Origin: Boletus sp. NGJ
Taxonomy: Eukaryota; Basidiomycota; Agaricomycetes; Boletales; Boletaceae
Length of the DNA stretch: 38,967 nt
Direction: 5' to 3'
Assembly (NCBI GenBank): GCA_019096195.1
Contig: JAGTXK010000170.1
Location: 1-38,967 of the forward strand
In this document: positions 32,631-38,967 of the stretch, in pieces
How positions within the stretch are numbered: the first letter of the stretch is position 1
How the letters are laid out: every line of letters begins with the position of its first letter
Made by a program: the position numbers and the translations under genes
Notes under the pieces: model-generated
What the model saw: only the letters and a program-made list of their open reading frames with translations
Database searches by the model: none
What the model was told of the DNA's origin: nothing

Positions 32631-32938
32631 TGTTAGACTTATTATCTTGTTCTCATTCACTTGGCCATCATCTTGCAACATCATCTTGTAGTCTATCCAA
32701 GTTGCTTATCTCAGCATGTCTGTTTACTACCTCACATAATATCTTGTAGTGTTAGAATGCATATCGTCTGTCCAACTTTTTCCCTCTGCACTCTCACACT
32801 TTCATGCTTGCTGAGGTATGTTGAACAGACTTATTCACATAGTCTTGATCTCACATGTACCTAGTTCTCTCATTTAGGTACTAATACAGTGCTCTCACAC
32901 TTTCATGCTTGCTGAGTTCTCTTGTTTAGACTCATTCA
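32631..32938 (+). repeat. copia 3' LTR
   Basis: 308 bp, preceded by the GAAGGGGGTA purine tract and followed by the CCTGA target copy. It differs from the 5' LTR at about 21 positions. Confidence 0.95.
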
Positions 32939-34718
32939 CCTGATGCATCACAAGTGGATGTGGTGAACTACTTTCAATCTTGAGCAGAAGGTGCACTTGA
33001 GTTCATGCAGGCATCTCTCTTGTGGAGGTTAAAGACATGACAAGTGTCTGAAAGCTGTGCACAGTCAAATCCAACTGCATTGTCAAACAAGCGACCATGG
33101 ATTGTCACTTAACCAGATGTAGAAGAAGCCCTTCTCTTGTGGATCTAGAGCATGGAACTCAAAGGCAAGGTCATGAATAGTTGGATGCTCAGTGAGAAAT
33201 GTAAGAGAATTGAAGAGAAAATAGGAGTCACAGATGCTAAGTGGCTGAAAGGCACTGGCTGGCTTGCCTCATTTTGCAAGGCTTACAACATCAAAGAGCA
33301 TCAGCAGCATGGGAAGGCAGGGTTTGTGGATCAAGAGGTGGTGAAGCAGGAACAGGAATGGATTGCCAAAATTTTGTTGACATTTCCAATGAAGAACTGA
33401 TTCAATTTTGATAAAATGGGCTTGTTCCCAATGTAAGAGATATGGCAATTTAATTGGAAAAATACACTCATCTTTTAATCTAGGGCACCTCCTGATTGAG
33501 GACTTGCAATCAAACAAATGAGTGGATAGAAAAGAGAAAAATTCTGTGTGATACTTGGATTTGCTGTGAATGCCAACAGAAGTGAGAAGCTTCCACCATT
33601 TTTCATTGGCTATGCCAAAAAGCCATGCTGCTTCGACAGCAAGACTCCACAAAGTGTGGGCTTTAATTATTGAAAGCAACAAGAAAGCTTGGATGACAAG
33701 CGAGCTGTTTGAAGAGTAAGGATCTCAAGGCCCTTTCTTATGCGGCATGCACCAGAACTGACATGTGAAACACAGATGGGTCAAGGCACTCAATGTCAAG
33801 ATAGGCACTGAACAGTGTTATATTTACCTCCTCATAGACAATTTCTTAGGTCACAAAATTTCATTCACTCTCTGACACATTCAGATTGGCTTCTTCAAAC
33901 CAAATTTCACCTCATTTGTCCAATCCCTCAATGCCAGCATCATTCAATGCTTCAAAGCTTACTACCATTGTCAATTTTGTCTACATGTGATTGAACTTAA
34001 TGAAGCTGGCAATAGCAACATCTAGAAGGTCAATCTTTGCAAGGCAATGATGATGGCAACTCAAGCTTGGTTTGCTGTCACATTCACAACCATCCAGCAC
34101 TGTTGGAATCATACTGGAATTCAAGCAGCCACTGCCCCATTATTATACCCAGCCCATGCTAATCCTGGTGTGTGGGCCATTATTTGTGAATTTGTGACAA
34201 GCGAAACTCCCCTCCCACTTGTTGATACTGTGCTATAACAACATCTCAGGAGTCACTATGTTGCATCCAACTGGAGTTCTGCCCTCAAGGCTGTTACAGA
34301 TGTAGAGGATGATATAGTGCAGGCTACCGAAGCTGTCAAGAAGCTTGCATTGGCAGCATGTGAGCAATCTGATCTAGTTCTCAAATTCTTCTGCATTATT
34401 CCAAAGCCACCCCAGCTTGAAGCACTCAAGAAGAACATAAAAGACTCAATAATGACTCTCAAGGATAGGAATTGCATTTTTGGCACACCACTTTCTGTCA
34501 ATGAGCTTCTCAATTCTCTTGAGGAGTGTGAAAATCTTCATACAGAGGCTGATGTTATGACCTTGTAATAATGGGACACATGACCTGAGTAAGCCAAAGG
34601 CAATCTGGGTTATACTAGGACCTGCTACTCTCCCTTCCTCTAGATAGGCAAGGGTCCAGTCAACAGGTGGATAATATAGCAAGGTTTTAAATGTGTTGAG
34701 GATCACCACCTTTAACAC

Positions 34719-35472
34719 TGATATGTGAGTGACAAGAATGTCCCCAGCTCTCAACATATCTTAGAGCAGCAACCATCTATGATGTATGCTCTATAAGGTT
34801 TCTACTACCTACTCTACCTCTGTAGAGTAGATGCCTCTTATAACCTTGGGCTAATACCAAGGAGTACAGCTTTGCCCTATCTCTAATGGGATGTGAAGCA
34901 AACAAAGAAGCTAGTGATTGTAATGATCAATAGTGCAATGAAAAGGAGGGCTTACAGCTTTAGCTTTCTAGGAACAGAAGCTGATGGGGAGGTGGAGATG
35001 ATGTACACTCAGATTGAATTGTATAGATCAAGGTTAGAGGGTATATAAAGGGGCAACACCCATATAAATAGATTCTGCCTGTTTAGGGCAGGCTTTCTAT
35101 TGTACAAGGTAATATGAGATCTGGATTAGATATTACTATAAAGGGAAATAGGACATCAGTCAAATGGTAGTTTGGAAATACTAGGCTGTATACAAAAGAA
35201 TACAGCCATGGAGGCATTGTCTATAGATCAAACAGTGAAATAGAAGAAGAGGTGAAATTGGAGGCTGTGGTCTACAGCTAGGATGGTGATGATGGTGAGC
35301 ATGGCATCACCTTAGAAGGCAGTAGGATATGGTGATGCTTGAGTGGGAGTTCATGGGGAATCCTTTGGGGCATCCCAGAAGAGTTCAGAGTCAAATGTCA
35401 GGTCATCCCAGAGACCTGTTGGAGGAGACAGTAGTGAAAAAGGTATATACATCCCCTTCCATACCTGTAACA
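34719..35472 (-). mobile_element. diverged LTR, minus orientation, approximate start
   Basis: Read on the minus strand, the right edge begins TGTTACAG followed by GAAGGGG. Further in are the same landmarks as the gypsy LTRs, in order: a CAT-CC-AGA patch, a GACATTGCCTCC-like segment, a conserved GCCTGCCCTAAAC / TATATGGGTG segment, and a TAGATC near the middle. The far half is unlike copies 1-4. The left edge (about 34719) is a guess and flanking 5-mers do not match. It is probably a related gypsy subfamily, truncated or rearranged. A perfect 9-bp hairpin (CTACTCTAC / GTAGAGTAG) sits at 34809-34830. Confidence 0.6.
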
Positions 35473-35700
35473 GCTGAGACATTTGACAATGATGTTGCAA
35501 TCATCACAGAAGTTTGATGATGAGATGTGGTTCAGAACAGAGAGGCTATTGATGTGGACTCAGACAACAATGATGAAGATAATGAGCCTAAGGAAGCTAA
35601 GCCAGCAACAGTATCTAAGCTAGTTGTGCTGGCTGAGAAGCTTGAGGCCCAGTGAAAAATGACTATGATTGTGTGTGTCCAGGTATGCCTGGATATGTTT
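35473..35700 (+). pseudogene. small acidic coding fragment, unidentified
   Basis: Plus-strand frames contain FDNDVAIITEV, then AIDVDSDNNDEDNEPKEAKP and VVLAEKLEAQ followed by TGA. A matching block around GAGGCCCAGTGAAAAATG also occurs at about 4222-4239, again with a TGA where CGA may once have stood. The composition suggests an exon of a nuclear-type acidic protein. It is cut on the left by the diverged LTR. Function unknown. Confidence 0.35.
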
Positions 35701-36180
35701 GCTTGTGAGTTATATACCAAACCACATTGTATCATATCTTCCTAATAAAATGACAATGTTCTGCATGCTTATAGATTATGGTTTCTGATCATAAATGATT
35801 TTTCAGGCTACAATATAGTAGAGTAGATCACAACATAGTGTGTTCCAGAAAGTTTATGATTATATAATATGCTCATAACTGATAATCAATGTTACTATAT
35901 GTTATTTGCATCTAGGGGTATCTGATCCCAAATGCTTCCTAATGATCACACAATCTGCTTGTAGCTGTTCACAAATGTCCATTTCTGATGTGACCAACTA
36001 CATATGACATCTGCTGATATATGCTGTGTAATGGTAGTGTATCACTGACCTCTTCGTACTTATGAGAACCTGAAGGTGTAAGCAATGAAAAGTTTGTGTT
36101 CCACAAGAAAAGAGGGTGAGCAAGAGGGTGCAGAAAAGAGTAACAAGATGATGGATAAGAGAGGTGGGACATCAACTGGA
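35701..36180. other. A/T-rich stretch without a recognised gene
   Basis: There is no convincing coding signal on either strand. The minus-strand frame 35969-36205 is low-complexity. The sequence lies between the acidic fragment and the 3' end of the minus-strand orphan-family copy. Confidence 0.5.
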
Positions 36181-37950
36181 GTTGTTTGCTGAGAGACAAT
36201 GACAAGTGAAGTGACTTCTGAATGCTTGAACAAGATAATGCAGTAGACTTCTAGAGAGTTGCTGGAGAGTAATGCAAGATAGTACTAGGTAAAGAAATAA
36301 ATGAGTAATGAGACTGGAAAAAATGAGAGGTAGTTGACTAGCTAGTGAAGTGTTCCTTGGGACATGGTGTTGTCCCATGCTTTCTTCTTTATCTGCACTA
36401 GTGTTAGTACATGTCAGACAGAACATCTGTCAGACAACATATCAATTCTTTGACCTTAGTTTTGTATGCCTCAAATTTAGATTAGTACAGTAATAGATGT
36501 ACTTATAGAAATTTAATCCATACCTTGCACTGCTGCTCACTGAGTTGATTGTCCCAATACATATGGAACTCGTTGCAGTTTCCATTCTCATTGATCTGTG
36601 CAAGCCAGCATAAGGTGCACAGATTGCTAAAATCTGAATTATTAGTAGTAGTGATCTGCTTGATGGTGAATGACTCACTATGCCATTTGGTTTTTCATTG
36701 GTTGCATCTTGTTCTTTCAGTTAGAACTTGTTTTGCATTTGCTATTTGATGAATTGCTACTTGCTCCTACACCTCCCCTATTGCCCCCATTATCCTCAGT
36801 TTTGTTTTTTGCCATGCCCTCAGGCATCAGAGGAAGTGGAGGAAGCTTGAGTATCACGGACTTCTTTACCAGGCTTGAACTACAATATATATGATAAATA
36901 ACTGATGTGTGACCATACAGTGGATTAATGACAATAGGAGTGGATGCAGCATCCTCGGGTGGTCGTATGAGAGCTTTAATCAGATGATCTACAGATGAAT
37001 TTGTGTTAGAATCTAATATGGTCTCTTGGGCTACCATTGATGAGATTGGAGCTTTGGTTTCATGATCCCTGGATAGTTCCATGTTGGAATTTGCAATGGG
37101 AGTTGGAGGTGGAGACAAGGAATCAGATTGATCTGAGATTGATGCAGAAGAGCCAATTGTAAGCAAAACCAGTTTGGATGTGTCCCCTTGAGGTATTCCT
37201 GGTGACATTGAGAGAGAGGGAGGCAAAAGGGGGTGAGCAGCATTGCTTGTGATTACTACAGGTGATCCACTAGTTGAAATGTCTGGGGTTGTGGTTAGTG
37301 TTGCTGGGGAGTTCTCCAAGGTGGAATCATCTGTTGGCCAATACAAAGTGTCAGTATGTTCAATGAAGTCATATCTTACTGACCTTTAAATCTCTTCTCT
37401 ATCTGCTCTGACTTGACTGGTTTTGCCTTGTGCTTCTTATTCATGCAGCTTGCTGATTCATTACTTGATGTAGCTTTGTCCTCCTGCTTGATTTGCCAAC
37501 TTGCAACCTAGTTGCCTTTCTCATCCAGATTGTTGTGGACCCATCTAAGATAATCAATTGAGCAAAGGAGATCAATCTTCCAGTTGTTTTCTACAAACTG
37601 GAGGAAAGGGAAAGATTTGTATGTGAGTGAGTACACAACCTCTTTGGCAGAGGTGTTGGCTTTGCTTCAGCTTTGGAGCCATGTCATTGACAACAAGTTT
37701 GGCTCAGCAACCTCAAATAGTCTTCCAAATAGCTTTGAGGGTTCTGTTGGGGACCCTGTTGCCCTGCTCATCTTCTATAAAGGCAAATTTATATTGAGTA
37801 TCACCATGGGCCTCGGGAGTATTCATCTATTTGTTATGCTTGCTTTGGGTCCAAAAGCAGAGCCTTGGATACATTTCAGCACTCTTTATTATGCTAGGCA
37901 CAGCCATTATCTTTTGTAATGATGTAGACAGTTGATCCAACATTATCCTG
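36180..37950 (-). pseudogene. decayed fungal orphan-family gene (copy B)
   Basis: Read on the minus strand from about 37950. YKFAFIEDEQGNRVPNRTLKAI lies near 37810-37750. A frameshifted segment with SAKEVVYSLTYKSFPFLQF follows. ENNWKIDLLCSIDYLRWV precedes NNLDEKGN, and then a TAG where Trp is likely. A Lys-rich EKRFKG end of exon comes near 37385. An intron then leads to the long Ser/Pro/Thr-rich exon 37346-36717, which ends in Asn/Gly/Lys-rich sequence. A later exon (about 36690-36530) contains FSNLCTLCWLAQINENGN and EFHMYWDNQLSEQQ, distantly like an HMG-box helix. The layout F-P-x-L-x-x-x-x-N-x-W-K-x-D matches copy A at 8.8-8.95 kb. Function unknown. Confidence 0.5.
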
Positions 37951-38160
37951 GATATAATGTAATATAATCAGCATGTGTTATAGACATTGAGGACTTACTT
38001 TAGAGTGTCAAGCTCAATAGTTTCCTGCATATATGCCTGATCAGTACATATAAGGTAATTAGCACTTATCAGCCTTGTCTCTTACCTGGAAGTACCCAAG
38101 TGATGGCTAATTAAGATTAATTGAATTAAAATTTGTCACTTGGGAGATTAGGGGGGTAGT
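37951..38160. other. short A/T-rich spacer
   Basis: Sequence between the minus-strand orphan-family copy and the plus-strand fragment at the right edge. No gene is supported; it could hold promoters for both. Confidence 0.4.
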
Positions 38161-38967
38161 GGAGGTGCATTCAAATTCCATGTCAAGCAGGTTCTCTGAG
38201 AAGCCTGTAGTAATATTAGTGGAGAATCCATTGATGGTATTAAGAAGGAGAAGTCATAGTTTCCATTCATTATGGATTGGAACTGTGTAGAGGGACAAGA
38301 AGTAACATGTATGAGGACAGGGGGATGTACAGTTCTAGTAACTCTGACTCAGCTATATCTGAGTGTGCTAATCTGTGAAGTTTATGACATAAGGTTATTT
38401 CTCAATGTGACTAACTCATTCACTATAACTGAGCCAATTGCTAAACTCCTTATGCCCAAAGCACCCCAGATCCACACATTTGGGGACATCATATTGTTAG
38501 ATATTGTCAATGTTGTTCCTGGCTGGGAAACCTACACATTTTCCCAGGATACCAAGGTAAGCAGTCTTTCCTTGTTCCACCATTAACTTCACTCTTTCCA
38601 GAAAATTGTCCTGCGAATCAAGCATCATGCCATTGATACTGTATCAATTCCATATAAGTGAAGTTGCTGATCACAGACTCCAGTGCAATGTATCGATCTG
38701 ATTGCAGGCAAGTACAAACAGAAAACATAACCACATCTAACAAGATGCTGGTGGCTGCCATGTTGTAAGTACTATTATTTTATTCATACCACTATATACT
38801 GATATGGTCTAGAGACAAATGGACAAGTTGAATGATGAAGTGGTTACTATCAAAGAAGACCTTGGCATTGTACTCAAGGTCAGATTACCCTATCCAGTTG
38901 AACTCAAGGATGAAAAGATATCCATTGATAGTATAGGTGACTACATTTGGTGTGTCAGACAATGTAC
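38160..38967 (+). CDS. unidentified intron-containing coding region, cut by window edge
   Basis: The open stretch ending at 38556 contains ITEPIAKLLMPKAPQIHTFG and LDIVNVVPGWETYTFSQD. A 45-nt intron (38557-38601, GTAAGC...TTCCAG) joins it in frame to KIVLRIKHHAIDTVSIPYK. A second likely intron lies at 38765-38812 (GTAAGT...GTCTAG). The last part reads RQMDKLNDEVVTIKEDLGIVL, a coiled-coil-like stretch, and DEKISIDSIGDYIW before the window ends. At least one stop (38659) breaks the simple reading, so it may be decayed. I do not recognise the family. It may share a locus type with the orphan-family genes. Confidence 0.4.

Larger units (their letters stand above)
26770..32938 (+). mobile_element. 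complete Ty1/copia element with CCTGA target duplication
   Basis: LTRs at 26770-27077 and 32631-32938 are both 308 bp, begin TGTTAGAC and end CTCATTCA. Flanks are CCTGA on both sides (26765-26769, 32939-32943). A GAAGGGGGTA purine tract precedes the 3' LTR, and a likely primer-site region (GGTTATGAGCCC) follows the 5' LTR. Internal order is gag, protease, integrase, RT, RNase H, which is diagnostic of copia. Without the nested 901-bp LTR and its extra CAGAT copy the element would be about 5.3 kb. Hand alignment of the LTRs gives about 21 differences, nearly all transitions, so it is an old copy. Confidence 0.96.
26582..34568 (+). pseudogene. pogo-type transposase gene with CENP-B-like domain, split by a copia element
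   Basis: Coding parts are 26582-26769 and 32944-34568; the copia element lies between. The N-terminus is Lys/Pro-rich, followed by LTLYDWLTVFAYIDAHPD, the start of a helix-turn-helix. After the insertion the frame continues ASQVDVVNYFQS. The CENP-B/Tc5-like domain is at about 33145-33400 (SEKCKRIEEKIGV, KGTGWLASFCKAY). The DDE domain follows. Its first Asp is in FNFDKMG (33410-33412), where the usual DETG reads DKMG. The second is in LLIDNFLGHK (33837-33839). The third site reads SLNASII, with Asn at 33930-33932 where Asp is usual. The C-terminal region to 34568 includes FTTIQHCWNHTGI. The family moves by cut and paste. Stops and the insertion make it a pseudogene. Confidence 0.88.

Overview
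The window looks like a transposon-choked stretch of a filamentous basidiomycete genome, probably an agaricomycete and perhaps one of the Boletales. The evidence is the 45-60 nt GT-AG introns, and element families typical of that group: Plavaka-type CACTA transposase, Ty3/gypsy chromovirus, Ty1/copia, a reverse transcriptase plus tyrosine recombinase retroelement, and a pogo transposase with a CENP-B-like domain. The organism assignment is inference.

Layout. 1-0.9 kb: the tail of a possible host gene in CpG-rich DNA, then a DDE/Tc1-like transposase fragment and a 28-bp minisatellite. 1.2-4.2 kb, minus strand: a decayed multi-exon gene (possibly DUF6532-like) split by a solo gypsy LTR, with a tandemly triplicated exon at its 5' end. 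4.5-7.8 kb: a decayed Plavaka transposase. 7.9-9.3 kb: a decayed fungal orphan-family gene running into a 1.7-kb minisatellite with higher-order structure (9.34-11.06 kb). 11.5-18.06 kb: a gypsy chromovirus whose parts are permuted, integrase-chromodomain-zinc-knuckle ORF, then LTR, then gag-protease-RT. 18.1-24.06 kb: an RT/RNase H/tyrosine recombinase retroelement carrying a solo gypsy LTR (target repeat CTTTC), an unexplained 1-kb block, and a 511-bp LTR-like insertion (target repeat CTCAC).

24.06-26.4 kb is an island of ordinary CpG-containing DNA with one intact host gene on the minus strand: a six-exon Pep12/syntaxin-type Qa-SNARE of 270 residues, with a TATA box and a CACGTG element upstream. 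26.58-34.57 kb is a three-layer nest: a pogo transposase gene is split by a complete copia element (LTR 308 bp each, target repeat CCTGA), and the copia gag is itself split by a solo gypsy LTR (target repeat CAGAT). 34.7-35.5 kb carries a diverged LTR. 36.2-37.9 kb, minus strand, is a second decayed copy of the orphan family seen at 8-9 kb. The right edge holds part of an unidentified intron-containing coding region.

Apart from the SNARE gene (and possibly the genes cut by the two window edges), coding regions here are broken by stops, frameshifts and insertions. Many breaks are C-to-T or G-to-A changes, including TG-versus-CA differences between the two copia LTRs and Asp-to-Asn changes at catalytic sites, as expected of methylated repeats losing CpG by deamination. 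For four insertions, removing the insert and one target copy gives an uninterrupted frame of the older gene, and a fifth is consistent with this, so the order of events can be read directly from the sequence.
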